A DNA stretch of 64,000 nt, taken from assembly GCA_026707545.1 (NCBI GenBank), contig JAPOWR010000001.1, forward strand, positions 1,765,778 to 1,829,777. Reading direction: 5' to 3'. The notes beneath the pieces were generated by a model that was not told the origin of the DNA, ran no database searches, and saw only the letters and a program-made list of their open reading frames with translations. Shown here in pieces: positions 53,622-62,502 of this stretch (the stretch's first letter is position 1; each line of letters starts with the position of its first letter). The position numbers were made by a program, and so were the translations under genes. Source of the stretch: Acidobacteriota bacterium. GTDB taxonomy: Bacteria; Acidobacteriota; Thermoanaerobaculia; Multivoradales; Multivoraceae.

Positions 53622-55715
53622 ATGGCCGGCCGCGGAATCGATGCGTGGGCGCTGGGGGCGGCCGTCGTCCTCGCCGCGGTCACGCTCGGCGCACCCCTCC
53701 TGGGCGTCGCCGGGTGGCGGCCGCTGGCAATGGGCGGCGCCGTCGCCCTGGCTCTGCTCTACATCGCCTGCCGCGTCCTGGCGCTGGCACCTCTTCTCGA
53801 GCACTCCACCGCCTCGAAGCGGCCGCCCCTCGTCTTTCTGCTGCTGCCCTTCGCCTTCTACCTCGCTCTGATTCCCTGGTCGATCCACGAGCGGGCGCCG
53901 GACGGCGATGAGCCCTGGTTCCTCCTGGTGACCCACAGCATCGCCCACGACTTCGATCTCGATCTGGCGAACAACTACCGCGACCAGGACTCGCTCGACT
54001 TCATGCCCCGCGCGGTCGAGCCGCAGCCGGGAGACCCGGAGGAGTCCGACGGCGCCGTCTATTCGCGACACGGCGCCCTCCTGCAGACGGTCATGGCGCC
54101 GGCCTATCGCGTTGGCGGTCGGGCCGGCGCGATGGTCGTGATCGCCGCTCTGGCCGCCCTCGGCGCCTGGCTCCTGCTCGATCTGACCGCCTTCAGCCCG
54201 GACGCTCGGGCGCGGCTGATCGTCTACCTGGCGTTCGGCTTCACCGCCCCCTTCCTGATCTACAGCCAGCAGATCTGGGCTGAGGTCGCGGCCGTCCTCC
54301 CGGCGGTCGCGGCTCTGAGGTGGATCAACCGACTCACCGGCGAACGAGACGGTCCGACACCGGAAGCGCGCGGCGACGACCGAGTCGCCTGGCTTCTTCT
54401 CGTTCTGGCTCTGGCACTCTTGCCGGCGCTCAAGTCCCGCCTCGGCCTGGTCAGTGCGGCACTCGCCCTGATCTGCCTACTGCGCCTCGACCCGGCGCGG
54501 CGCCGGCGCGGCGCGGTCTGGCTGGCATCGACACTCGTGCCGGCCGGCGTCCTGGTGTTGCTGCTGAACCGAGCGCGATTCGGCACCGTACTCGGCATGC
54601 ACTCGTGGAGCGAACTGGAGTTCTACCGGGAATCCGCTGTCGCGATGGCGCTCGCCCTGAATGGCATGTTCTTCGATCTAGCCTACGGCCTGGTCGCCTG
54701 CTCACCGATCTGGCTACTCCTGTTTCCCGCCACCGTGGCTGCCTGGCAGCGCAACCGCCGACTCCTCTTCGAAGTCGCGCTGATCGCCGCCCCGACTCTT
54801 CTGCTGGTCGCCACGCGCTTGGAGTGGTACGGCGGCTGGTCGCCGCCGTTCCGCTACGGCCTTGTGGTCCTGCCCTTTCTCGCCCTGTTGCTTACACCTC
54901 TGTTCGAGCGTCGATTCGACGGTGTTTCGGCAGCGTCGCTGTCGGGGACCGCCGCGGGCGGCCCGCCGCCAGGGCTTTCGGCTCTGGCACTGGTCCTGGC
55001 TCTGCTCAGCGGAGCGCTGGCGGTGATCTTCGTGGTCGAGCCAGGCTGGACCTACAATCTGGCCGACGGCCGCCACCACCTGATCTACCACCTGGAAGCT
55101 CGTACCGGGATCGACTTCGCGCGCTTTCTCCCCTCCGCCACGCGGCCCCGAAGCGCGACCTGGATCTTCCCCATCGCGGCCGTCTGCCTAGCTCTCGTCG
55201 TGCCGCGCCTGCGCTACAGGCCGCTCGCGGCGGCACTTGCCGCCCTCCCCGTACTTGCACTTGCCGCCCTCCCGATCCTCGCCGAATCGCTACCAACGCG
55301 GCGCCTGGAAGTCGAGAGCGCCGCGGTCGACAGGACAGGCGGCAACCTGGACCCGGAACGCTGGACGATGGAGCGTACGCGGTACCCGGAAGCCTGGGTG
55401 TTCCCCGAGGGCACGCGCGCCGAAGCGCCGATCATCCCCGGCGGCAGCCAGGCGACCCTCACGCTGACGGTCCGGCCGGTGCTGAACCGTCCGGCGCCGT
55501 TGACTCTGATCGCCCGGTCCGGCAGCCGCGAGATCGGTCGCCTGGCCTTCGCCGCCGGCGCCGGCAGCGACCAGGCCGGCTGGCAGACGCATACCTTGCC
55601 GGCCGCCGCGTGGTCTCCGGGGGCGCCCCTCGTCCTGGAGGTTCCCTTCGCCCCCGGGACAGCACTGCCGCCGAACGGCGTGAAGATCGACCGGATCGAC
55701 TTTCGCTGGCGCTGA
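53622..55715 (+). CDS. GT-C-type multi-spanning membrane protein (glycosyltransferase-like)
   Basis: 697 residues. About twelve hydrophobic segments occupy residues 1-520, and a soluble beta-rich C-terminal domain of ~170 residues follows. The loop after the early helices carries APDGDEPWFLLVTHSI, where the DGDEP acidic motif resembles the first-loop catalytic motif of GT-C glycosyltransferases (PMT/ArnT-like), followed by DLDLANNYRDQDS. It would transfer a sugar from a lipid-phosphate donor on the periplasmic side; donor and acceptor unknown. It starts 28 bases after the hydroxylase gene. Confidence 0.75.
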   Translation: MAGRGIDAWALGAAVVLAAVTLGAPLLGVAGWRPLAMGGAVALALLYIACRVLALAPLLEHSTASKRPPLVFLLLPFAFYLALIPWSIHERAPDGDEPWFLLVTHSIAHDFDLDLANNYRDQDSLDFMPRAVEPQPGDPEESDGAVYSRHGALLQTVMAPAYRVGGRAGAMVVIAALAALGAWLLLDLTAFSPDARARLIVYLAFGFTAPFLIYSQQIWAEVAAVLPAVAALRWINRLTGERDGPTPEARGDDRVAWLLLVLALALLPALKSRLGLVSAALALICLLRLDPARRRRGAVWLASTLVPAGVLVLLLNRARFGTVLGMHSWSELEFYRESAVAMALALNGMFFDLAYGLVACSPIWLLLFPATVAAWQRNRRLLFEVALIAAPTLLLVATRLEWYGGWSPPFRYGLVVLPFLALLLTPLFERRFDGVSAASLSGTAAGGPPPGLSALALVLALLSGALAVIFVVEPGWTYNLADGRHHLIYHLEARTGIDFARFLPSATRPRSATWIFPIAAVCLALVVPRLRYRPLAAALAALPVLALAALPILAESLPTRRLEVESAAVDRTGGNLDPERWTMERTRYPEAWVFPEGTRAEAPIIPGGSQATLTLTVRPVLNRPAPLTLIARSGSREIGRLAFAAGAGSDQAGWQTHTLPAAAWSPGAPLVLEVPFAPGTALPPNGVKIDRIDFRWR

Positions 55716-55726
55716 GGGCGCCAGCG
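55704..55726. terminator. Hairpin spanning the stop codon between convergent genes
   Basis: CGCTGGCGC-TGAGG-GCGCCAGCG: a perfect 9-bp stem whose loop contains the TGA stop of the GT-C gene. The convergent methyltransferase stops at 55731. No T-tract on either side, so if it terminates it may do so with Rho, or it may shield 3' ends of both mRNAs. Confidence 0.5.
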
Positions 55727-55730
55727 ACGT

Positions 55731-56846
55731 TCAGGGCCGGACTTCGTAGTACAGGTTCGCCGGGTCGTCGAAGTCGTGCATCCGGAAGCGCGTGAATCCG
55801 GCTTCCCGCACCATCCGCTCCGCCACGACCGGGTTGAACCCCAGCGTTCCCAGGCCCATGCCGTCCGGCTCGGACAGGGCCGACGACATGCAGGCGGAGA
55901 CCGAGAAGCCGTAGAGCAGCGCGAGCACGGGATTGCGCCGGTTGTCCTCGAACCGCGGGCTGCTGCGGATGTCCTTGATCAGCCAGGTGCCTTCATCCCG
56001 GATGGCGCCCCGAATGGCGGCGATCACCAGGTCCGGCCTGGTCATGTCATGGACGCAGTCGAAGGTGACAACCAGGTCGAAGCTGGGCTCCTGAGGCAGA
56101 TCCTCGCCCCTTGCAATCCGCCAGTCGACGTTCGTGGCACCGGCTTCCAGAGTACGTTCGCGGGCGATGTCGATCGCGTGCTCGGACGGGTCGTAGCCGG
56201 TAAAGCGGGATTCCGGGAAGGCGCGCGCGAGGGAGAGCAACGCCACACCGCCACCGCAGCCGACATCGATCACATCGATCCCGCTCCGCAGGCGTTCTTC
56301 GACACCGTCGAGCGCCGGGATGATCCGCGGCACCAGCGCCTGCCGGGTCCAGGGACCCAGCATCCGCTCCGTGCGGTGGGCTGCGCAGGGACCGAGCTGC
56401 TGATAGGAAAGGCCGATCCCGGTCTTGAACGCCTCCGCCAGGCCGTCGATCACGTCGTGGTCCGGCGGATAGCCGAACGCGCCGCCGGCGAAGGCCACGG
56501 AGTTCTCCTCGTCCGCGAGCACCGCGGCGGCGATGCCATCGAGTTCGAAGCGCGGCTCGCCGCCGTTCTCGGCGCCGTGGTACTCGAGCAGCCCCGCGGC
56601 CGCCTGGCCGTGCAACCACTCGCGCAACCAGCGCTCCTTCAGTCCGCTGACTTCGGCCAGCTCCGCCGGGCTCACGGGGCCGAGGCCCTGCAGGGTGCGG
56701 TAGATACCCAGCCGGTCGCCGAGATGGATCATCAGGGAAACGAGCTCGCCCTGCTTGAACTGCCACACCTTCAGAGCGAAGGCGCCGACCTGTTCCGGGT
56801 CGAGCCGGCCGTAGAGTGACTGCGTGCCGCCGTCGTCGTCCGTCAT
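55731..56846 (-). CDS. Class I SAM-dependent methyltransferase with N-terminal winged-helix domain
   Basis: 371 residues from an ATG with AGGAGAAG upstream. Residues ~30-110 form a winged-helix dimerisation domain (LGIYRTLQGLGPVSPAELAEVSGLKERWLREWLHGQ). The methyltransferase motif I is IDVIDVGCGGGVALLSLARAFP near residue 195, then TGYDPSEHAIDIARE and the motif around DLVVTFDCVHDM. This layout is that of small-molecule O-methyltransferase-like proteins. Substrate unknown. It is monocistronic by appearance, convergent with the GT-C gene. Confidence 0.9.
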   Translation of the reverse strand: MTDDDGGTQSLYGRLDPEQVGAFALKVWQFKQGELVSLMIHLGDRLGIYRTLQGLGPVSPAELAEVSGLKERWLREWLHGQAAAGLLEYHGAENGGEPRFELDGIAAAVLADEENSVAFAGGAFGYPPDHDVIDGLAEAFKTGIGLSYQQLGPCAAHRTERMLGPWTRQALVPRIIPALDGVEERLRSGIDVIDVGCGGGVALLSLARAFPESRFTGYDPSEHAIDIARERTLEAGATNVDWRIARGEDLPQEPSFDLVVTFDCVHDMTRPDLVIAAIRGAIRDEGTWLIKDIRSSPRFEDNRRNPVLALLYGFSVSACMSSALSEPDGMGLGTLGFNPVVAERMVREAGFTRFRMHDFDDPANLYYEVRP

Positions 56847-56979
56847 CTCGGGCTTCTCCTCACTGTCTCCGTGGTGGGCTTGCGGTGCGCCCAGGCGGGC
56901 CGCACGGTATCATCGCCGCCCGCACGAACAGCCTCGTCCAGGGAGTCCCGCGACACCTGAACGTCTCAGGAGATTGTCC

Positions 56980-58740
56980 ATGCCAGCCACCCGCAATGCC
57001 GCCAGGAAGTCGGCCCTCCAGGCCACGACCGGCGTTCTCACCCTGCTGCTTCTGTCCATTCCGCTCGCAGCCCAGGAGGAGGGCGTCGCTGCGGCGCCCC
57101 AGCACCACTGGCCGGCGGCGACTGCGGTCGGCGACGGCGCCGGACCGGTCGACCAGTCGCTGCTCGAGGCGGCGCCGACGCGCGAATCCTGGCTCCACTA
57201 CGGCGGCAACTACGCTAGCTGGCGCCACTCTCCGATCACCGAACTGACACCGGAAAGTGCCTCGAAGCTGCGCATCGCCTGGATCGCGCAGACCGGCATT
57301 GCGGGCCAGCTCGAGTCCTCGCCCGTGGTCTACGACGGCGTGCTCTACCTGACTTCTTCGATGAACCGTCTGCTCGCCTACGACGCCGCGGACGGCAGTC
57401 TGCTGTGGCGCTACGACCACCAGAACCCTTCCAACCTGATCATCTGCTGCGGACCGGTCAACCGCGGCGTCGGCATCGCCGGCGACCTGGTCCTCATGGG
57501 CACTCTCGACGCCCATCTGCTGGCGTTCAACCGCAAGACCGGCGAACTCGTGTGGGATACGGAGGTGGCACCCTACGCCAGAGGCTTCTCCATCACCTCC
57601 GCGCCATTGATCGCGGAGGGCGTGGCCGCCATCGGCATCGCGGGCGGCGAGTACGGCGTCCGCGGGTTCTTCGACGGCTACGACATCGAGACCGGCGAGC
57701 GGCTCTGGCGTCACTTCACGGTGCCGGACGAAGGTGAGGCCGGGGTCGAGACCTGGGCCGGCGAGTCCTACAAGACGGGTGGCGCGGCTACGTGGGCCAC
57801 TGGCAGCTACGACCCGGCCACGAAGACGCTGTTCTGGACGACCGGCAATCCGTCGCCCGACTGGAGCGGCGATACGCGCGCGGGCGACAACCTCTACAGC
57901 GACAGCGTGCTCGCAGTGGACATCAAGACCGGTGAGCGCAAGTGGTACTTCCAGTTCACGCCTCACGACGTCTGGGACTACGACGGCAACTCGGAGGTCT
58001 GGCTGGTCGACGTCCAGGTCAACGAACAGACCATCCCCGCCCTCGTCCAGGCCAACCGGAACGGCTACTTCTACGTCCTCGACCGTCGCGACGGCGGTTT
58101 CCTGCACGCGAACCAGTACGTCCACCAGTTGAACTGGGCAACGCTCGACGAGAACGGCCGGCCGGTCGTCGACGAGGCGATGAAGCCGGCCGAGGAGCCA
58201 ACCCAGCGCGTCTGCCCCGGCCTCGCCGGCGGCAACAACGCCGCCTACGCCGGCGCCTACAGCCCCGCCACGGGTCTGGCCTACGTGCCGACGATCGAGA
58301 GCTGCATGATGTTCCGCAAGGGAGAGGTCGTCTTCATCGAAGGGCTCCCCTTCTTCGGCGGCGAACCGATTCCGACCGACACCGTCGAAGGCAAGTCCTA
58401 CGGCCACCTGTCGGCGATCGACGTGAGCACCGGAGAGACGAAATGGAGCTACCGCGACCCGGTGCCGATGCTCGCCGGCGTGCTCAGCACCGAGGGCGGC
58501 CTGGTCGTGACCGGCAACGCCAGCGGCCACCTGCTCGGCTTCAACGCCGAGACCGGCGAGGAGGTGTGGCGCTACCAGAGTGGCTCGGGTATCCGCAGCC
58601 ACCCGATCGCCTACCAGTACGAAGGCCGGACCTTCCTGGCAGTCGGTTCGGGCGGTGGCGGCATCGTCCAGACCACGGTCGGCACCGCTCCGTCGTTGCC
58701 CGAGGGCAGCGTCCTGCTGGTGTTCGAACTCGACGCCTGA
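56980..58740 (+). CDS. PQQ-dependent alcohol dehydrogenase with lanthanide-type metal site (XoxF/ExaF/PedH-like)
   Basis: 586 residues from an ATG with AGGAG upstream; signal peptide ends near LAAQ. Eight-bladed propeller beginning WLHYGGNYASWRHSPITEL. The adjacent-cysteine disulfide of alcohol quinoproteins is C156-C157. Metal and catalytic residues are visible: Glu224 in AGGEYGVRG, Asn290 in TTGNPSPDW, catalytic Asp333, and a second Asp two residues later (WDYDG, Asp335). In methanol/ethanol dehydrogenases this extra Asp marks the lanthanide-dependent forms; calcium forms have a small residue there. The next two genes encode a XoxJ-like protein and a cytochrome, supporting a periplasmic alcohol-oxidation unit. 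Confidence 0.88.
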   Translation: MPATRNAARKSALQATTGVLTLLLLSIPLAAQEEGVAAAPQHHWPAATAVGDGAGPVDQSLLEAAPTRESWLHYGGNYASWRHSPITELTPESASKLRIAWIAQTGIAGQLESSPVVYDGVLYLTSSMNRLLAYDAADGSLLWRYDHQNPSNLIICCGPVNRGVGIAGDLVLMGTLDAHLLAFNRKTGELVWDTEVAPYARGFSITSAPLIAEGVAAIGIAGGEYGVRGFFDGYDIETGERLWRHFTVPDEGEAGVETWAGESYKTGGAATWATGSYDPATKTLFWTTGNPSPDWSGDTRAGDNLYSDSVLAVDIKTGERKWYFQFTPHDVWDYDGNSEVWLVDVQVNEQTIPALVQANRNGYFYVLDRRDGGFLHANQYVHQLNWATLDENGRPVVDEAMKPAEEPTQRVCPGLAGGNNAAYAGAYSPATGLAYVPTIESCMMFRKGEVVFIEGLPFFGGEPIPTDTVEGKSYGHLSAIDVSTGETKWSYRDPVPMLAGVLSTEGGLVVTGNASGHLLGFNAETGEEVWRYQSGSGIRSHPIAYQYEGRTFLAVGSGGGGIVQTTVGTAPSLPEGSVLLVFELDA

Positions 58741-59573
58741 TGCGAGCGACGTCGCCGGCAACGCGGCGGTCCTGGCTCGTCGGCGCGTTGAGCGTGGTTC
58801 TGGCGGTCGTTCCCGCCAAGGCCGAGCAGCTTCGTGTCTGCCTGCTCGAGAATGACCTTCCCCGTGCCAGCCGTACGGAGGCCGCCGGCTTCGACCACGA
58901 CCTGTTCCGTGAAGCTGCCCAGCGCCTCGGCCGCGCCTTCGTGCCGGTCTGGCGGCCCGATGCGCCCTTCTACTCCGAGATCGAGGATTCGGAGCTGCCG
59001 CTGGACGAGCTGGCGGCCGGAGACTGCGACCTGGTGCCCTCCGTGCCCGGCCGCATCGCCCTCGGTCGCCTCGCCGAAGCGATCGATCTCAGCGCTCCCT
59101 ACTACGCAGCCGCCTTCGAGGTCTACATGCCGAACACCGACCACGTCGAGTGGAACGGCCTTGCGGAAACCGTAGGCGACCGCAAGGTGGCGGTGCGGCT
59201 GCAGTCGCTGGCGCATTTCGCCGTTCAATGGGCGGGGCTCGAGTGGACCTCCCAAACCACCGCCGAAGCCGTGGCAGCCGCCGTGGACGATGGCCGGGCG
59301 GCGGCGGCGCTGATCTGGGGACCGGCGCTCGGACGACTCCAGAAGGAACCCGTGCTTGGCTTCGAACCGCCGGCCGGCCTGCGCTTCAATGAGCATGCCG
59401 CCATGCGCCACGGCGACGGCCTGGTTGCCGACATCGGGCGGGCGCTCGACGAGCTGCGACGTGACGGTACGCTGCAACGGCTGGCCGCCCGTTATGGCAT
59501 TTTCCGAATCGAACCGTTCACCACCGTGTCCTCGCCTGCCGCGATCCGCGCGCTCAGCGCGGGCGGCGAGTAG
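58740..59573 (+). CDS. Periplasmic family-3 binding-protein-like protein (XoxJ/MxaJ-like)
   Basis: 277 residues. The ATG overlaps the dehydrogenase stop in TGATG. Signal peptide ends VPAKAEQ. The fold markers of SBP_bac_3 are present: LRVCLLENDLPRAS, GFDHDLFREAAQRLGRAF, the acidic-rich hinge and the C-terminal DGTLQRLAARYGI. In methylotroph clusters a protein of this type (MxaJ, XoxJ) sits next to the dehydrogenase and assists its maturation or interacts with the apo-enzyme; the same role is inferred here from position and coupling, not from sequence. Confidence 0.82.
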   Translation: MRATSPATRRSWLVGALSVVLAVVPAKAEQLRVCLLENDLPRASRTEAAGFDHDLFREAAQRLGRAFVPVWRPDAPFYSEIEDSELPLDELAAGDCDLVPSVPGRIALGRLAEAIDLSAPYYAAAFEVYMPNTDHVEWNGLAETVGDRKVAVRLQSLAHFAVQWAGLEWTSQTTAEAVAAAVDDGRAAAALIWGPALGRLQKEPVLGFEPPAGLRFNEHAAMRHGDGLVADIGRALDELRRDGTLQRLAARYGIFRIEPFTTVSSPAAIRALSAGGE

Positions 59574-59594
59574 CAACCCGAGGGGGTAGCCAAC

Positions 59595-60119
59595 TTGTTC
59601 GCGAACACCATGACCCGTAGCGAGCCGAACCGCTTCGCCTCGTACTCGACGATCGTCCTGCCCCTGCTGCTGGTGGCCTGTGCTAGCAGCGGCGGACCAG
59701 CTCCCGATGAACCACCGGCTCCGGCCGCCGGCGAGCCATCCGCCGCCATCCAGCCGGCAACCGCGGACGATGGCGCCGCCACACCACCGGCGCCGGCGGA
59801 CACGGCCGCCGAACCCGCCATGAGTTCCTCTCCCGTAGCTGCCTACCTCGGCGACCCCGCCGCGATCACGGCCGGCCGGCGCATGTTCCGCGCCGTCTGT
59901 ACCGGCTACTGCCACTCGACGACACCCGGCGTCACGAAGGACGCTCCGAACCTCTTCGACTGCGACTGGGACCACGGCAGCACAGACGCCGACCTCTACC
60001 GCGTGATCAACCAGGGCGTGCCGGACACGGAGATGCTCCCCTTCGAGGGCAAGATCCCCGAGGACACGATCTGGAAGGTGATCGCGTACATGCGCTCGAA
60101 CAGCCTGGACTGCGGCTGA
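59595..60119 (+). CDS. c-type cytochrome lipoprotein with CX3CH haem motif (XoxG-like position)
   Basis: 174 residues from a TTG eight bases after GAGGGGG; an ATG 15 bases further in lacks such a site. Lipobox LLLVAC gives Cys29 as lipid anchor. A Pro/Ala-rich tether follows to about residue 80, then a single haem domain. The haem motif is C102-T-G-Y-C106-H107, with three residues between the cysteines instead of two. Met147 in DTEMLPF is the likely sixth ligand. It would accept electrons from the quinoprotein encoded two genes upstream. Confidence 0.85.
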   Translation: MFANTMTRSEPNRFASYSTIVLPLLLVACASSGGPAPDEPPAPAAGEPSAAIQPATADDGAATPPAPADTAAEPAMSSSPVAAYLGDPAAITAGRRMFRAVCTGYCHSTTPGVTKDAPNLFDCDWDHGSTDADLYRVINQGVPDTEMLPFEGKIPEDTIWKVIAYMRSNSLDCG

Positions 60120-60166
60120 TCCCAACCGTCCACTGAGCGTCGGAGTCACTTGGACCGTAAAAGGGG

Positions 60167-60203
60167 ACCAAATTGGTACTTGACAAAGAGAACCAACTTG
60201 GTT
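60167..60203. promoter_or_regulatory. Two tandem ACCAAnTTGGT palindromes flanking a -35-like hexamer
   Basis: ACCAAATTGGT (60167-60177) and AACCAACTTGGTT (60191-60203) share the half-sites ACCAA/TTGGT with a single centre base; centres are 25 bases apart. TTGACA (60180-60185) lies between them. The layout suits a dimeric repressor acting on the promoter of the double-propeller gene. The alternative is the remnant of a repetitive palindromic (REP/RAYT-type) element, because AAAAGGGGACC precedes the first palindrome. Confidence 0.5.
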
Positions 60204-60216
60204 CAGTTTATGCCCC

Positions 60217-62490
60217 ATGCTCCAAATCAAGCTCCCCAGCGGCACTCTTCGCCGCTCCGGCGCCGCGGCCGCCTTCGTTCTGGGAACAGCCGCTGCGCAA
60301 GCCGCTGTTGCCGAGGAAGTGGACCCCTCGCCTCCCGGACAAGCAGTGATCCCCGACCTTCCCCTCGCCATCTCGAGTTTCGGGGCCGCGGCCATGGACC
60401 GCTCGCTCTACGTCTACGGCGGCCACATCGGCACGCAGCATGTTCACTCGTTCGAGAACCTGAGCCAGCTCTTCCTGCGCTATCCGCTCCAGCCAGGTCC
60501 CGGTGGACCCCTGTCCGCATGGCTGGCCTTGCCGCCGGGTCCGCCGCTTCAGGGCACGGCCCTGATCGAGCACGAAGGCGCCCTCTACCGGGTCGGCGGC
60601 ATGCGCGCGAACAATCCCAGGCGGGAGCCAAGCGAACTCTACTCCGTCAGAAGCGCGGCCCGCTTCCTGCCCCAAGAGAACCGCTGGCAGCGGTTCATGG
60701 CCCTTCCGGCCGGCAGGTCCTCGCACGATCTGGCCGTCGTGAACGACTTCCTCGTCGTCGCCGGCGGCTGGGAACTGCGAGGCTCCGTGGAAGACCCCCT
60801 CTGGGAACGGTCCGTGTTCGCACTCGACCTCAAGACGCTCGACGAGGATTCCATCGGCGAGTGGCAGGTGCTCACAGAGACGCCGATCGGCGTCCGCGCG
60901 AACGCCGCGGTCGGATTCGACGGCAAACTGTGGGTCCTGGGCGGGCTCGACGACAACGGCAACACGACGAGACGCGTCGACATCTACGACCCGGCCGCCG
61001 ACACGTGGACGTCCGGCCCGGAGTTGCCCGAATCCGGCAGTCTGAACGGCTTCGGGGCGGATGCCGTGACGGTCCATGACACCCTGCTGATCAGCCAGGC
61101 TGACGGCCGCGTCTACAGCATCCAGAGCGGCGAGAACGAGTGGACCCACGCCGGCGACCTGGATGAGCGGCGCTTCTTTCACCGCCTGGTCAGCGACGGC
61201 GAATCGCTGTTCGCGATCGGCGGCGCCAACCGTAGCGGCCACCTGAACTCCGTCGAGCAACACCTCCTGTCGAGTTTCGGCCTCGGCTCAGGCTCACCCT
61301 CCGCCGACGGCACCGCTCCCCCGGACACAGAGACTGACTGGGCAGGCTTTCGTGACGGCGGCGCCAGCACGGTCGAAGGTTCCGACCTGCCCTCGGCCTG
61401 GACCGAGCCGGCCTGGACCGTCGAACTTCCCGCCTTCGGCCACTCCGGCCCGGTCGTCTGGCGCGGCACGGCCTACGTGACGTCGGTGACCGCCGACGCC
61501 GAGGACGCCAAGGACACGTTGTGGCTCACGGCCATCCGCATCGCCGACGGCGAGGAGCTCTGGCGCCGGAACTGGCCTGCCTCGGAGCGTCTGCCCTTCA
61601 ACCAGTACACGGCCCGCGCCGCCCCCACTCCCGCCATCGACGCCGAGAGGATCACTCTCTTCTTCGGCACCGGCGATCTGTTCGCCACCGACCACGACGG
61701 CAACCGCCTCTGGCACCGGAATCTCTCGGCCGATCACGGCAGTTTCGCCGGCAACCACGGCGTCGGCGGCTCCGTGCTGCTCGCCGGCGATCATGCCGTC
61801 GTCCTGCTGGCGCGCAAGACCTACTCCTACCTGCTCGCGGTCGACCGCGTCACCGGCGAAGAGCGCTGGAAGGGCAATCGCGAGCCGGGCGTGTCGTGGA
61901 CCACGCCGACCCTGTCGCCCGACGGACGCGAGATCGTCGTCAGTTCGAACGGCTCCGTCGAGAGCTACGACGCTGCGAGCGGCCGGAAGCTCTGGTGGAT
62001 TCCCAACGTCAAGTCGAACACCACCCAGTCGCCTCTGATCACGGAGGATCTGGTCGTGATCTCGGGTTCCGAGCGGCCAGCCAACTTCGCGATCCGGCGG
62101 GGTGGGCGCGGGGAACTCGGCGAAGACGACATCGTCTGGCGCTCGGAATCGACCGCTCACTTCGCCTCTCCCGTGCTGGCCGGCGACTGCATCTACTGGG
62201 CGAACGCCGCCGGCGTCGCCCAGTGCATCGACCCGGCGACCGGGAAGTCGCACTGGCAGCGCAGGCTCTCGCAACCGGCCTGGGTGACCCCCATCGCAGC
62301 CGGCGAGCGCGTCTTCTTCTTCGGCGAGAAGGGCGCTACCGACGTCCTCAGCGCCGGCACTCGAGGCGGCGAGGTGCTGGCCACGAGCCGTGTCGAGGTC
62401 GACGAGTACCTCACCGGAGTCGCCCCGGCCGGCGACACGTTGCTACTCAGAAGCGGAAAGCTGCTGCACGCGGTGCGCGGCGAGCCATGA
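60217..62490 (+). CDS. Secreted double beta-propeller protein: Kelch-like N-half, PQQ-like C-half
   Basis: 757 residues, signal peptide to about residue 32. Residues ~50-360 hold Kelch-type repeats: SLYVYGGHIGTQ, ALYRVGGMRANN, FLVVAGGWELRG, KLWVLGGLDDNG, SLFAIGGANRSG. From about residue 385 a second propeller of PQQ/BamB-type repeats follows: GEELWRRNWPA, GNRLWHRNLSA, GEERWKGNRE, GRKLWWIPNV, GKSHWQRRLS. No catalytic residues of quinoprotein dehydrogenases are visible, so the second propeller may be a binding scaffold. It lies between the quinoprotein cluster and a TonB receptor. Confidence 0.82.
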   Translation: MLQIKLPSGTLRRSGAAAAFVLGTAAAQAAVAEEVDPSPPGQAVIPDLPLAISSFGAAAMDRSLYVYGGHIGTQHVHSFENLSQLFLRYPLQPGPGGPLSAWLALPPGPPLQGTALIEHEGALYRVGGMRANNPRREPSELYSVRSAARFLPQENRWQRFMALPAGRSSHDLAVVNDFLVVAGGWELRGSVEDPLWERSVFALDLKTLDEDSIGEWQVLTETPIGVRANAAVGFDGKLWVLGGLDDNGNTTRRVDIYDPAADTWTSGPELPESGSLNGFGADAVTVHDTLLISQADGRVYSIQSGENEWTHAGDLDERRFFHRLVSDGESLFAIGGANRSGHLNSVEQHLLSSFGLGSGSPSADGTAPPDTETDWAGFRDGGASTVEGSDLPSAWTEPAWTVELPAFGHSGPVVWRGTAYVTSVTADAEDAKDTLWLTAIRIADGEELWRRNWPASERLPFNQYTARAAPTPAIDAERITLFFGTGDLFATDHDGNRLWHRNLSADHGSFAGNHGVGGSVLLAGDHAVVLLARKTYSYLLAVDRVTGEERWKGNREPGVSWTTPTLSPDGREIVVSSNGSVESYDAASGRKLWWIPNVKSNTTQSPLITEDLVVISGSERPANFAIRRGGRGELGEDDIVWRSESTAHFASPVLAGDCIYWANAAGVAQCIDPATGKSHWQRRLSQPAWVTPIAAGERVFFFGEKGATDVLSAGTRGGEVLATSRVEVDEYLTGVAPAGDTLLLRSGKLLHAVRGEP

Positions 62491-62502
62491 CCATGGAAAC
62501 AA

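Noticed and set aside
60150..60210. CRISPR-like or IS terminal repeats
   Set aside because: Only two short palindromes with unequal flanks, no spacer-repeat pattern, and no transposase in either direction.
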